64,000 nt of DNA from CAIWHR01 sp963724975 (GCA_963724975.1 CAVRXB010000008.1:62001-126000), one strand, 5' to 3'. Shown: positions 1 to 9,269, counted from the stretch's first letter. Made by a program: numbers and translations. Notes: generated by a model not told the origin, from the letters alone.

Positions 1-996
1 TTCGACCACACTGATGGTCTCGACAAAATCGCGCCAGTCGATGGCGCTGAGAAAGCGGAGACTGCCAATGCTGTTGCTGATCGAGACCTGGTCGGACGCC
101 TGCTGCTGGTTCGCCGTTTGCACCAACTGTTCGATCGTCAGATGGGATTCCGCGAGGCGCTGCTCGATCCACGTCAACGCGAGTGCCAATGCCGCACTCT
201 GGCCTTGCAAACGGCGGGCAAGCTCCGCCACAAATGCGCTTGCCATGGGCGGCGTCGATCGCGCCATGTCGGCGATGACCAGGATCAGGCTCTTGGGATC
301 CCGCTCGGCGATCTCCATCATCCGGTTGGCCCAGTTATTGGCCAGATCGCGCTCGACCCTGCCGGCGCCGATCCGCACGGCAACGCGGCGAAGGTTCTCG
401 ATCAAGGCGAGCCGCAGCATGATCGGGATGGCCCAAAGCTCGCCGAGATTGAGCGTGGTAACCGATTGATAGGCGGACACGAAGCGCCGCAGGCTGTCGG
501 CGTCGACCCGCCCGTCTCCGTGCGCGATGGTCTCGAGCGCGATGTCGTACACGCGTGGCAGACCCGCCGACGACCCGAGCGCCAAACGTGGCAACTCGCG
601 GCTGTAGCCGCGCGGCAAATGCCTCTTGGCCGTGGCGATCTGTTCTTCGATCAGATGGAAGTTGTCGAGCAGCCACTCGCCTGCCGGGGTGATCCGGTCG
701 TTCCCCGATACCGCGGAGGTCAACTGTTGGCAGACCTCGATCAGCACCGTTTCGTTCGCGGCCAACCGGGAGAGGAGCCGGTCCCGCGCGCGGCGCGGTG
801 TCAACCGATGCGCGGTCGCGAGCGTCTTGCCATGCCGTTCCATCTGCTCGGCACTGAACAGCTCAGAGCGAAGCGGCAACTCCTCGCCGAGCGGTTTGCG
901 CGACAGGGCACCGGTGCGCAGGCGGGTCCTGAACTGAGTGAGATGCCCGAGAATCGATGTGCTACTGGTCACCGAATCACGCTGTCCATCTGTCAT
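1..996 (-). CDS. NdvB-like cyclic beta-1,2-glucan synthase / GH94-GH36 type protein, N-terminal part only
   Basis: The reverse strand is open from an ATG at 996 to the window edge (332 codons). It contains the characteristic N-terminal block of cyclic beta-1,2-glucan synthetases: a LLSRLAANE-like segment, EWLLDNFHLIEEQI, LPRGYSRELPRLA and GELWAIPIMLRLALIENLRR. Family members are very large (over 2,500 residues) inner-membrane enzymes with a glycosyltransferase and a phosphorylase domain that make periplasmic osmoregulated glucan; those domains would lie beyond the window start. Start chosen at the first ATG before the conserved block. The long open frame on the opposite strand is its shadow. 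Confident on family, not on exact substrate. Confidence 0.85.
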   Translation of the reverse strand, partial: MTDGQRDSVTSSTSILGHLTQFRTRLRTGALSRKPLGEELPLRSELFSAEQMERHGKTLATAHRLTPRRARDRLLSRLAANETVLIEVCQQLTSAVSGNDRITPAGEWLLDNFHLIEEQIATAKRHLPRGYSRELPRLALGSSAGLPRVYDIALETIAHGDGRVDADSLRRFVSAYQSVTTLNLGELWAIPIMLRLALIENLRRVAVRIGAGRVERDLANNWANRMMEIAERDPKSLILVIADMARSTPPMASAFVAELARRLQGQSAALALALTWIEQRLAESHLTIEQLVQTANQQQASDQVSISNSIGSLRFLSAIDWRDFVETISVVE

Positions 997-1113
997 TGTC
1001 GCATTATCGCGGTCACGCCGCGGTTCGCGCAGCGACTGGCCCTACCGGTCCGACTCTTCGCCGCCACGTCTTATTCACGAGGTCGCCATAGCGGCAGTGC
1101 GCCGCGGGACGAA

Positions 1114-1198
1114 TCAATTCCCCAGCAATCCGACCATTGGTGCAGCTGTTCCATACGCTGCGACACGACTTTGACGATGAGCAAATGCTGAGCAGCAT
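1114..1198 (-). pseudogene. 3'-end remnant of an AI-2E family transporter gene
   Basis: Read on the reverse strand, the segment starts ATGCTGCTCAGCAT, then encodes LIVKVVSQRMEQLHQW and ends ...LGN-stop if small indels are allowed. This matches the last residues of the intact AI-2E gene at 6535-7738 (MLLSIPIIVIVKVVAQHVEQL). No upstream part of such a gene is present. It is a decayed 3' fragment; about 85 bp remain. Confidence 0.55.
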
Positions 1199-1705
1199 TC
1201 GCCACGCGCGCCCTTAGCGCTGCTAGGGCAAGGATATCGGGGACACCAAAGGGCGTCTGTGCGCTCGCGCACACAGGGACGGCCGTCTGTCCCGGATCTC
1301 CGTTGCCCTCAGAGAGCCGAGGCGCGCCAACACACAGCCTCGCGGCAGTCATCCGGGAGCCTCTGGCGGGCAGTGGCCGTCACCGTGCGATCGGGCGTCA
1401 ATGAGTGGTGCGTATCACTCTACCGCTAGTGGCGCAGCTTCTCGACGGTAGCGTTCATAGCGAATTCAAGCGCCGTCCTGTATGTGTGCGACCGTACAGA
1501 CGTCGGCCCAAAGGAAGTCCAGTATGAAAAGGAAGCTTACAGTCAGGGCCAGCAATCGTCGTCTCCCTTCACGGCGCTTGTGACCAACGGACCCTGCATT
1601 GTCGTACGGCGCGTCCGGGCCGAGAAGGGCACCGTGGAAACCGGTGTGTCGTGAATCGGTTCAAACATGCGATTCGGTCCTGTAACGCACGCGAAGGGTG
1701 GTCTC
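1199..1705. other. Gene-poor 0.5-kb stretch with one operator
   Basis: No convincing reading frame on either strand. It holds the perfect palindromic operator at 1258-1273 and a weak partial copy near 1485. The next gene is the 24-codon peptide at 1706. Confidence 0.6.
1258..1273. promoter_or_regulatory. Palindromic operator, copy 1
   Basis: TGTGCGCTCGCGCACA: both half sites match TGTGCG-N4-CGCACA exactly, preceded by TC. It lies 60 bp upstream of the AI-2E remnant and 262 bp upstream of the ndvB-like start. Confidence 0.6.
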
Positions 1706-1780
1706 ATGAACAACATCGTTTACATCGTCGGCGCAGTCGTCATTATCATCGCTGTCTTGTCGTTTCTCGGACTGCGCTAA
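1706..1780 (+). CDS. Very small single-span membrane peptide (24 aa)
   Basis: The peptide begins MNNIVYIVGAVVIII and ends FLGLR. It is almost entirely one transmembrane helix with a basic C-terminus. A Shine-Dalgarno-like GAAGGGTGG lies 6-14 bases before the ATG. Near-identical short peptides of the form MNxIVYIVGxVVIxxAxLSFxGLR are common in Burkholderiales and other proteobacteria, always uncharacterised. Too short for most gene callers; conservation of the pattern and the ribosome site are the support. Confidence 0.6.
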   Translation: MNNIVYIVGAVVIIIAVLSFLGLR

Positions 1781-2043
1781 GGCGCCACGCGCTTGAAGTA
1801 ACGCGGTGCGCGTCGCGGATGCGCCGTCGGTCCATTCCGATTTGCGTCTCCGGCGACGACGCCTTCGCTCGTCAAAACTGCTAATCGCGCACCGAACGAC
1901 GTTTCCCCATGCATTTCGGTGGCGGCATCATTGGTTCCTTTTCCGCCCGAGGTAGATCGGAGTAACGCGGGCCCTACCGCCAGGCAAAACGTCCTTGTCC
2001 ACCGAGGCCGGCTCGACGCAGCGCGGCAGCCATTGCACGAGCA

Positions 2044-2202
2044 TTAGATTTTCCTTTGAACTTCCCTGGCCTCGTCGTGAACCTTCTGGCCACCGCGTTC
2101 GATGTCCGTTCCCGCGCCGGCCACGGTGTTACATCCCGATATCGCGCTCAACGAGCCCAGCATTCCCAGCATCATCAGTACCGTCAGAACTTTCTTAATC
2201 AT
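2044..2202 (-). CDS. Entericidin-type lipoprotein (EcnA/EcnB family)
   Basis: A 52-residue peptide: a basic start (MIKK), a hydrophobic signal segment, a lipobox ending ISGC (Cys24), then NTVAGAGTDIERGGQKV, which matches the entericidin core NTxxGxGxDIxxGGxxI. Entericidins are small outer-membrane lipoproteins controlled by osmotic and stationary-phase signals. The start is fixed by TAAGAGGAG 7 bases upstream. Operator copy 2 lies 79 bp upstream. Only one entericidin is present, with no antidote partner beside it. Confidence 0.85.
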   Translation of the reverse strand: MIKKVLTVLMMLGMLGSLSAISGCNTVAGAGTDIERGGQKVHDEAREVQRKI

Positions 2203-2280
2203 GATCGATCTCCTCTTAATACGTTTGTCGACAGTGGACGCCCACTACGGGGAATGCTCTGCTCTCCTGCAGTGGGTGTC

Positions 2281-2296
2281 TGTGCGCTGGCGTACA
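2281..2296. promoter_or_regulatory. Palindromic operator, copy 2
   Basis: TGTGCGCTGGCGTACA, one mismatch in the right half. It is 79 bp upstream of the entericidin start codon. Confidence 0.6.
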
Positions 2297-2537
2297 TGCG
2301 TAACGGCCAATTGCATTCGCGTCAGCCCTATCGGGGATTACGGACAGGCCAAACGCTGCGACCCAAACGGCGCGACGGGAAAAGAACGAGGCGCAACCGC
2401 GCCTCGTTCTTTTCGATACACCATTCAAGAGCTGCTCACGATGGTGATAAGGCTACGCCGTCCGGCGATTCGTATCGCTCTGACTGCCGGGCGAAATTCA
2501 GCATCGGTTTCCCGATACGCGACTCTCGGTATCGATC

Positions 2538-2868
2538 TTAGCGATCTTTTTGAACTGTGAGTTTGCTGTGGACCGATTTGACGCCCTCGGTGTCGCGCGC
2601 GATCGCGACGGCTTTGTCCACTTCCTGCCTGGCTGTTGGCCGTCCCCGTCATCCAGACAACGCCATTCTTGTCCGTATCGACGCTGATGTGTTTCGTGCT
2701 GCCGAGGTGTTCCGCCGCCAGCTTCGTCTTGATCTTGGTCGTAATGACCGAGTCCTTGACGTAGTTCGCCGGATTGGAACGGTCCGTGTCCGAATCGGCC
2801 GCATAGGCTGCAACGGGTGCCAGCACCGAACCGATCACGAAGCAGGTTGTCGCAAGTTTGAATCTCAT
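2538..2868 (-). CDS. BON-domain (OsmY-like) periplasmic protein, frameshifted
   Basis: Starts MRFKLATTCFVIGSVLAP with a Sec signal peptide cleaved after AAYA. It then has one BON domain: VKDSVITTKIKTKL, HISVDTDKNGVVWMTGTA, and after a one-base shift near 2624, EVDKAVAIARDTEGV and KSVHSKLTVQ. Corrected length is about 109 residues. The reverse-strand GCAGGAAGTG has one base too many for the family reading. BON proteins bind envelope or phospholipid surfaces and are typical osmotic-stress products. It lies 40 bp behind the DUF3309 gene and probably shares its transcript. Confidence 0.8.
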
Positions 2869-2908
2869 GATTGACTCCTCACATTGTCTCCGCCGTCACT
2901 GCGCGGGA

Positions 2909-3067
2909 TTACAGGCGTCCCATCAAGAACAGGACGAGTACGATTACCAGGATGACACCGACAATCCCGCTCGGAGCGTAACCCCAGCTGCGCGCGTGCG
3001 GCCAGGTGGGCAGGACGCCGACGAGCATCAGGATCAGAACAATCAGCAGAATGGTGCCAATGCTCAT
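2909..3067 (-). CDS. DUF3309 family small membrane protein, copy 1
   Basis: A 52-residue peptide beginning MSIGTILLIVLILMLVGV, followed by PTWPHARSWGYAPSG and a second hydrophobic helix ending LMGRL. This is the full DUF3309 pattern: two membrane spans joined by an aromatic WPHxRxWGYxPSG loop. A strong ribosome site (AAAGGGAG) precedes the ATG. The frame is open further upstream, but that extension has no start signal and looks non-coding. A second copy lies at 25621. Function unknown; such peptides often accompany stress genes. Confidence 0.85.
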   Translation of the reverse strand: MSIGTILLIVLILMLVGVLPTWPHARSWGYAPSGIVGVILVIVLVLFLMGRL

Positions 3068-3193
3068 GCGTTGCTCCCTTTTCACCGCCACCGTTTCGCG
3101 GGGTGCCAAGACTCCGACACGTCCGAGCGGAAAGCAAAATGTGTCGCTGGCAGCAGATTGGTGGAGAGGATATTGGCGACCACGAACGTCGTC

Positions 3194-3209
3194 TGTTCGT
3201 TGGCGCACA
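3194..3209. promoter_or_regulatory. Palindromic operator, copy 3
   Basis: TGTTCGTTGGCGCACA, one mismatch. It is 127 bp upstream of the DUF3309 start, in a 405-bp divergent gap that holds no other gene. Confidence 0.5.
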
Positions 3210-3289
3210 CATCACGGTCTTTGATTTTCGGGGCTACACGCGAGAAGGAGCGCGCGGACCTGCGTGGGATTTCCACCCGACCAACGTAG

Positions 3290-3305
3290 TGTGCGCTGCC
3301 GAACA
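3290..3305. promoter_or_regulatory. Palindromic operator, copy 4
   Basis: TGTGCGCTGCCGAACA, one mismatch, followed by GAC. It is 168 bp upstream of the lmo0937-type gene. The CGAACA right half recurs in copy 10. Confidence 0.5.
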
Positions 3306-3472
3306 GACGGCGCACGGGGAGTCGTCCAGGCTGTCTCAAGTCTCGAGGCGCATTGCACGGTACGTCGGTTGTGCTTTGCAGAAGTGGATCGCCGTCGAGA
3401 TCGGGCCGGTACTGCACGACGTGTGCAGCCAGCCCGCGTTAAAAACGACGTCATTGAAAAGAGGTGGATTCC

Positions 3473-3622
3473 ATGCTTTATACGATCGCAGTTGTTCTGC
3501 TCATCTTGTGGCTCCTCGGGCTCGTCACTTCCTACACCATGGGTGGTTTTGTCCATGTTCTTCTGGTGGTGGCCGTCATCATGATTCTGGTCAACCTGAT
3601 CAGCGGGCGGCGCGCGTTGTGA
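3473..3622 (+). CDS. lmo0937-family small membrane protein
   Basis: A 49-residue peptide beginning MLYTIAVVLLILWLLGLV, then TSYTMGGFVHVLLVVAVI and ending LISGRRAL. It has two transmembrane spans with the YTMGGFxHxLL turn typical of the lmo0937 family. The ribosome site GAGGTGG lies 6 bases before the ATG. Function unknown; the family is widespread and often found with general stress genes. The operator at 3290 lies upstream. Confidence 0.8.
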   Translation: MLYTIAVVLLILWLLGLVTSYTMGGFVHVLLVVAVIMILVNLISGRRAL

Positions 3623-3839
3623 CGTCCTTGGCCAATCCCTGGCGCTAAATCGCGCCAGGATCGCCATCATGCCCAGTGCGACCAGCAGCAGCGGTTCCGC
3701 GCACGGTCACGGATTCAATCGCGCAGGACGAGCCACGGGGCACCGCGAATCGTTTATCGCCGGATGAGAGTCCGCGCGGACGAACGGAACTCGGGCGACA
3801 CCGGACGTCATCGCACGTCAGGTGGAAACGCGCCGTGTG

Positions 3840-3855
3840 CGTGCGTTGGCGCACA
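3840..3855. promoter_or_regulatory. Palindromic operator, copy 5
   Basis: CGTGCGTTGGCGCACA, one mismatch at the first base, followed by GAC. It is 104 bp upstream of the lipoprotein start, in a 336-bp gap with no other gene. Confidence 0.55.
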
Positions 3856-3958
3856 GACTCGTCGAGGTTTCGCGAATATCTTTAAGCCTGGAGGCAAAGC
3901 TCTGGCCTTCGACAGGGCTTCCGATACCGTTACCGTAATTGAACAACAAGGAAATGAC

Positions 3959-4581
3959 ATGTCCAAACTACTGACTGCACTATTTGTCACTGCCGGGTTG
4001 ACTCTCGCCGGCTGCGCGACCGCGCAAAAAGACGCTCCGATGGCCGCCGCGAAGCCGATGGTCCCGTGGCGCCGATTTCCAAGGACGCGTACGACGTGGT
4101 CGTCAAGAACGCCGAGGCGCAATACAAGATGGACAAGGACGCCTGTTCATCGCGAAGCGGCAACGCCAAGGACATTTGTCTCGCGGAAGCCACCGGTAAG
4201 GAAAAGATCGCCAAGGCCGACGCGGAAGTCGCGTACCACAACACGCCGAAGGCACGCGAGGATGCGCGCGTCACCCGTGCCGAAGCGACCTACAACGTCG
4301 CCAAGGAGAAATGTGACGAGCTTTCGGGCAATCCCAAGGACGTCTGCGTGAAGGAAGCAGACGCCGCGCTGGTCAAGGCCAAGGCCGACGCCAAGGTCGA
4401 CCGTGTCGTGGCCGATACGCGCAAGGACGCGGCGGCGAAGCAGGCTGACGCCAGCAAGGAAGCGAACGCAGCGAAGCGCGACGCAGAGTACAAGGTGGCG
4501 ATCGAGAAGTGCGACGCATTCGCAGGCCCCGCGAAGGATACGTGCGTCAGCAACGCGAAGGCGCAATTCGGCAAGTCCTGA
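3959..4581 (+). CDS. Lipoprotein with repeated KDxC motifs, frameshifted
   Basis: Begins MSKLLTALFVTAGLTLAGC: a lipoprotein signal with lipobox LAGC. After one missing base near 4063 (GTCCCG/TGGCG) the frame continues to 4581 for about 207 residues in total. The mature part is alanine- and lysine-rich, helical, and has repeated units of the type YKxxKxxCxxxxGxAKDxC (KDACSSRSGNAKDICL, KEKCDELSGNPKDVCV, IEKCDAFAGPAKDTCV). The regularly spaced cysteine pairs suggest disulfide-linked helical hairpins in the periplasm. Similar proteins occur in Burkholderiales without a known role. AAGGA precedes the start. Confidence 0.75.
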
Positions 4582-4639
4582 GATCGATGCAAGTCTCCCT
4601 CGCCGCTCTCTTTACGGGCGGCATGAGGGATCGGGTATT

Positions 4640-4676
4640 GCGGCCGGGGTCGTTTCTTCCCTCGGCCGTTTTTTCG
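4640..4676 (+). terminator. Probable rho-independent terminator
   Basis: A GC-rich stem (CGGCCGGGG pairing imperfectly with CCCTCGGCCG) is followed by six T. It lies 60 bp after the lipoprotein stop. Confidence 0.55.
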
Positions 4677-4749
4677 TCCTGCACGGGCGAGGAGCGATGG
4701 TGACCGCGAGCCGCGCGACAGTCGATGCGGCGACGCACACCGCGGCATG

Positions 4750-4765
4750 CGTGCGACGGCGCACA
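4750..4765. promoter_or_regulatory. Palindromic operator, copy 6
   Basis: CGTGCGACGGCGCACA, one mismatch, followed by GAC. It ends 34 bp before the ATG chosen for the next gene, which argues against any start upstream of it. Confidence 0.55.
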
Positions 4766-4799
4766 GACTTACGGTGGAGTCTTCCAGCTACGCTCTCCG

Positions 4800-6500
4800 A
4801 TGCGAAAGGATCATGCAAACAACCAGAGCGTACCCGCCCCGTGTCCCCATCTGCCAAGACTCTTTCTCCTGATCGCACTGTTCGCCATGGGTTGGGGCGC
4901 CGATGCGTACGCCGCCCAGCGCACGGTTTGCACGATCACGGTTAATTCATCCAACGAAAAGGAGATGTTTAGGCAGCGTCTGCCGGAAAATCAGTATCAG
5001 TTTGTCGAATTGGTGGAGCGAGGTCGTTCCGATTGGCTGGCCTCGGCCTGCCGGCAAGGCATCCACTGTGACGTGCTCGTCATCTCCGGCCATTTCGACG
5101 GAAACACAGAGTTCTATTCGGATCAGACGGACGCGAGCGAGTTCCTGCCGGTTGCCGAGATGGAGCGCGCCTCGTGCAGTGACTCCTGTCCCGGCTTGTT
5201 CTCGCAATTGAAGGAGGTCTATCTTTTCGGGTGCAACACGTTGAATGCGGAGGCGGTCAAGAGCATGTCCTCCGAAGTCGGGCGAAGCCTTGTCCGCGCC
5301 GGGCATTCGCACGCCGAGGCCGAGCGCCTCGCGCGTACCTTGGATCAGCGTCACGGCGAAAGCAGCCGCGACCGCATGCGGCGCATTTTCACGAACGTGC
5401 CGGTCATTTACGGCTTCTCTTCGGTCGCGCCGCTGGGGCCTACCGCGGCGTCGCTCCTTGGCCGCTACTTGCAACCATCGTCGATTGCGGAGGTCGGCAG
5501 CGGTCGTACCAGTTCCAAGCTCCTCAGTTACTTTGCCACCGAGTCCATGGTCGCGGTCAGCGGCTTGAGCGAATCGGATCCGCGCGTTGGCTATCGGCGT
5601 GAGGTTTGTCAATTCATCGACGACCGACCGTCGCCGGCGGAGAAGCTCGGCTTCATTCACGGTCTTCTGCGTCGCGACATGGCGGAAGTCCGCATGTTCC
5701 TCGAGCGCATCGAAGGCCTGTTTGCGTCGCTGCCCGAAAGCGAGCGGCAAGCCCCGGCTTTCTCCGAGGCGCTCGGCGAGATCACGCGCGATCACCTCGC
5801 CCGCGACCGTTTCCTGCGCTTTGCCGAGGACGCCGATCGACCCCAGATTCGCGCCCGGATGATCGAGCTCGCGGGCACGCTGGGCTGGCTGTCGCCGGCA
5901 GATCAGCGCGCCGAGCTCGTACGCATGATCGGCGATCTCCTCGCAGGTAGATCCATCGGCGCTGCCGACGTCGACCTGTTTTGCTCGTTGAACAAGGACC
6001 ACGAGCTCGATCAGGAACGTCATCGGCTGTCGCTATCGCCATCACAGGCCGACAAGGTAACGCACGCTGCGGCTCTTGCGTGCTTGGGGAGCGCCGAAAG
6101 CCGCGCGCGCGTTCTGCAGGCGCTGACCAGTCGCGACGACGCCGAAGTGCAAATCGCAGAGGTTTATCTCCGGCACCGACCGATCACGGACGTTGCCGAG
6201 CTCCGCGTTGTTGCGAGCGGGATCACGCGTATGACGGGATCGGGCCCGCAGGTTCGCGCGCTTGACACCCTGGCGCGCCATCGCCTGAGCGATCGCCAGA
6301 GTCTCGACGAGCTGGCACGCTTTTTCCCCGCTGCCGAGTCCGTTGATGTTCAGCGGGCCATCGCGGCGGTATTCATTCGCTCAGACTATCAATTGCTGCC
6401 CGAACCTGAATTTGTTCGCGTATTGAGCCAGTCTCGTCTGAAATCGCCAAACGGCGACGACATCATCGACATCCTCATCCGCCGCCTTCGGGCGCCCTAG
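4800..6500 (+). CDS. Secreted caspase-like (clan CD) protein with a helical-repeat C-terminal region
   Basis: A 566-residue protein with a signal peptide ending near ADAYAAQ (residue 40). Two blocks fit the clan CD peptidase pattern of a hydrophobic strand followed by His or Cys: CDVLVISGHFDG (His98) and LKEVYLFGCNT (Cys145). The region from about 260 on is helical and repetitive and resembles HEAT-type repeats. I do not recognise an exact family. By analogy it may be a periplasmic peptidase or a non-catalytic relative, with the repeats binding a target. The canonical Gly after His is Phe here, so activity is uncertain. Start chosen just after operator copy 6, although the frame is open further upstream. 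Confidence 0.6.
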   Translation: MRKDHANNQSVPAPCPHLPRLFLLIALFAMGWGADAYAAQRTVCTITVNSSNEKEMFRQRLPENQYQFVELVERGRSDWLASACRQGIHCDVLVISGHFDGNTEFYSDQTDASEFLPVAEMERASCSDSCPGLFSQLKEVYLFGCNTLNAEAVKSMSSEVGRSLVRAGHSHAEAERLARTLDQRHGESSRDRMRRIFTNVPVIYGFSSVAPLGPTAASLLGRYLQPSSIAEVGSGRTSSKLLSYFATESMVAVSGLSESDPRVGYRREVCQFIDDRPSPAEKLGFIHGLLRRDMAEVRMFLERIEGLFASLPESERQAPAFSEALGEITRDHLARDRFLRFAEDADRPQIRARMIELAGTLGWLSPADQRAELVRMIGDLLAGRSIGAADVDLFCSLNKDHELDQERHRLSLSPSQADKVTHAAALACLGSAESRARVLQALTSRDDAEVQIAEVYLRHRPITDVAELRVVASGITRMTGSGPQVRALDTLARHRLSDRQSLDELARFFPAAESVDVQRAIAAVFIRSDYQLLPEPEFVRVLSQSRLKSPNGDDIIDILIRRLRAP

Positions 6501-6534
6501 GAGACACAATACAGGCGTGCTTCGCGAAGAGCCT

Positions 6535-7738
6535 CTAGTCTCCAAGCACCTTCGCAACGGGCTGTAGTTGCTCCACGTGTTGCGCCACGACCTTGACGAT
6601 GACGATGATGGGGATGCTCAGCAGCATTCCCCAGACGCCCCACAGCCAGCCCCAGAACAACAGCGAAATGAATATGGCCGCTGAATTCATCTGGGCAATT
6701 CGCCCGGTCATCCAGGTGGTCACGAACGTTCCGACGACGGTAGCGATCACCAGCGATGCGCCAGCTACCAGCAGGGCCGTCGCAAACGATTCGAACTGCA
6801 TGAAGGCAGCCATTCCCGTTGCGACGGCGGTGACGCCGGGACCGAGGTACGGAACGATGTGCAGCAGGCCCGCAGCGACGGCCCAGGCTCCCGCGTTCTC
6901 GAGGCCGATCAGGCTAAACGCGATCCAGCAGAGCAAAGCGACCAGCAGATTCGTCGTCAGGAGCATCAACATGTATTTCTGAATCGACCGGTTGATGTCG
7001 TCGAGTATCTTGACGGTGATCTTTCTTTTCGACAGCGACGGCCCTGTCAGCTGCACCAGCTTCCGCTTGAACGTATCGCCGCCGAGCAACAGGAAGAAGA
7101 CCAGCAAGACGACCATCGCGGCCTGCGCCATGACTCCGATGGCACCCATCGAACTCTCCCACAGGTAGTTACCGAGCTTGAATGTGGGTTTGTCGACGAT
7201 GACGTGAGTCGCCGGCTGACGCGGGGCTGCAGCGCCGCCGGCCGCGTGCGTGGTTGCCTGCTCGACCTCGGTCGCCGCGTTCTGCATTTTCTGCAGGTTG
7301 CCGATCTGGCCGATTTGCACGCGCGCAATGCCCGGCAGCGAACTTGGTCGCCGCTTGAGGTAGCTGCTCGATGATGGTCTGCATTTGTCCGCGCAACGAA
7401 TAGGTGCCGAGAGTTAGCGCACCGATCACGCTTGCCATTACGACGACAGTGCCTATGACACGCGGAATCCTGATCGCTTCGAGCCATGCGACGAGAGGAC
7501 TCAGCGTGTATGAAATGACGATGCCGAGCAACAGTGGCACCAGGAAGGTCTGCGCCCACGACAGGGCAAAAATAGACGCGAGCGCCGCCAGAATTCCCAA
7601 GGCGAGGCCCCGCGCATCGACCGACATTCGTGTCGCCGGGAGGGTGACGAGCGACGCGTCCACGACAGCGTCGACTTGCTCCACAGCCACCGCTGAGTCA
7701 GCAGTGGCGGCGGGGAGTGGAGCGGCAGCGGTATTCAT
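6535..7738 (-). CDS. AI-2E (PerM/UPF0118) family transporter, frameshifted
   Basis: Starts MNTAAAPLPAATADSA. The membrane core has about eight spans and the family signatures SYTLSPLVAWLE, PYLGPGVTAVATG and FWGWLWGVWGMLLSIPI near the C-terminus. One extra base in a CCC run near 7332 splits the frame; the joined product is about 400 residues. The family includes exporters of quorum signals and Na+/H+ antiporters. A decayed copy of its 3' end lies at 1114-1198. Confidence 0.8.
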
Positions 7739-7875
7739 GGCGCAATGACCAATGGCGGCGTCTATGGGCGAATTGCGGCGCGCCCGCGGCGCGAACGCTC
7801 ACTTCGATTTCGTCGATCGCCTCTTTCCGTTCGATTCTTCGGGGAAAGAGAACAGCTCGTCTCGGGGAAATAGGC

Positions 7876-8978
7876 TCATTTGTTGTGCTCCCCACCTTGC
7901 TGCTCACCCTTGTCGGAGCCCTTCCCCTGGGCCGGCTTTGGCTCCTGCGCGTGTCCCTTGCCTTGCGGTGGTTTGTCCTGACCTTGCGCCCTCGGTGCCT
8001 GCTCCTGACGTTGGGCAGCGCCTTGCTGTGGAGGCGGGGTCTGATGCTGGGCTTGCTGCGGTTGCTGGGCCTGACGCTGGACTGACACGGCTTGCGCTGG
8101 TGGCTTGCCCTGAGGTCCGTTGTCCGATGCTTGCGTCCTTGGCGCCTGCTGCTGACGCTGGGCCTGCTGCTGACCTGGATGCGGGGTCCCCTGTTGTGGA
8201 AGCGCCTGCGTGGTTACGGGCCTTTGAACATCTCCACCCGCCGTTTGCGGCGGTTGTCCGCGCTGGGCCGGTGCAGCGTTTTGCGGGACCGACGATGGCG
8301 GCCGAGACGCGCTGATCCTGCGGGGCACTTCTTTCCTGAGGCACTGGCCTGCCGTGCTTGTGGGGAGGGCGCGGGCGCACTTTGCACTGGCTGGGCCTGA
8401 TAGTGCTGTCGCACTACGTCGTCTTGCGGCTGGTATCGGTAGTTCTGGGTTTGGAGCGCCTGCTGCTGCTCCACGCGCGGATATCGATTCCCCGAATACT
8501 GTCGCTGATATACAGGCAACGGGGCGGGCGGTGGTACGGCGTGACGATCCCACATGTCCCATCCGCTACGACGCTGTTCCCATGAATTGCCCCAGTGTTC
8601 ACCCCAGTGCGGCGGCGCATCCGAACGCCACCCGCGAAAGTACACGGGAGGTCGCCGGTAATAGCGCACCGGCACGCGCAGGACGAAGAGCGGGATAGCC
8701 TCCGGGGCCACGAGCATCCAGGGCCCGTTGTACCAAGAGCTTGCGTACCAGTTGTCTCGCTGGTAGACCCAGTACATGCCGTCGTAGAAGAAATAGTTGG
8801 AGCTCACCTGCGGAGCGTAGTAGACAGGGTAGCCGGGGACGGGCACGAGCTCCGGATAGACCGGCAGATTGATACCGATGCTGACGCCGGGAAGCCCGAT
8901 GCCGACACTCACCTGAGCGGCGACCGAAGTGATCGAGCAAAGCAGCATGATCCACAGCGCGATGAGTGCGTTACGCAT
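7876..8978 (-). CDS. Secreted aromatic-rich protein with Pro/Gln-rich tail, frameshifted
   Basis: Signal peptide (MRNALIALWIMLLCSITSVAAQ), then a compact Tyr/Trp/Pro-rich region (VYYAPQVSSNYFFYDGMYWV, WYNGPWML, PPHWGEHWGNSWEQ), then a low-complexity tail of Gln, Pro and Ala that ends in a charged, Lys/Gly-rich segment (GKGSDKGEQQGGEHNK). A frameshift near 8328 separates the tail from the head; the joined length is about 367 residues. Similar proteins are frequent in Burkholderiales genomes as uncharacterised exported proteins. Operator copy 7 lies 124 bp upstream. The tail style matches that of the DUF6600 protein at 22848. Confidence 0.7.
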
Positions 8979-9101
8979 TTCTGTCCTTCGATTTGTTAGT
9001 TGTCCATGGTTCGTGTTGAAGCTCGCGGTATGACCACGAGCGGAGTACCCGCAGCGCTGCCAGTGCTTCAGCAGACTCTATGTCTAAAAGGAGAGGGTGT
9101 A

Positions 9102-9117
9102 TGTGCGCCACCGCACG
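9102..9117. promoter_or_regulatory. Palindromic operator, copy 7
   Basis: TGTGCGCCACCGCACG, one mismatch at the last base. It is 124 bp upstream of the exported protein start at 8978. Confidence 0.55.
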
Positions 9118-9269
9118 CATTGTGGGGTTGTCGCGATAGCGAACATGCGTCGCTTTGTCCCGCGTTTAGGCCGAGAGCCCGTTTCCAACCGATATTGGCT
9201 AAGCGGCGGCATAGAAGATCAGAACAGCGAGCGACGTTCCGAGCGCCATTTGCACCGCCAGTCGTCGGC

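Noticed and set aside
118..1191. 357-codon open frame on the plus strand
   Set aside because: It is antisense to the NdvB-like gene, and its His/Arg/Gln-rich translation has no domain; the reverse frame shows clear family blocks.
1485..1500. Possible further operator TGTGCGACCGTACAGA
   Set aside because: Left half exact, but the right half matches only if the spacer is shortened; not counted.
4947..6023. 358-codon open frame on the minus strand
   Set aside because: Antisense to the caspase-like gene, without signal, start site or domain.
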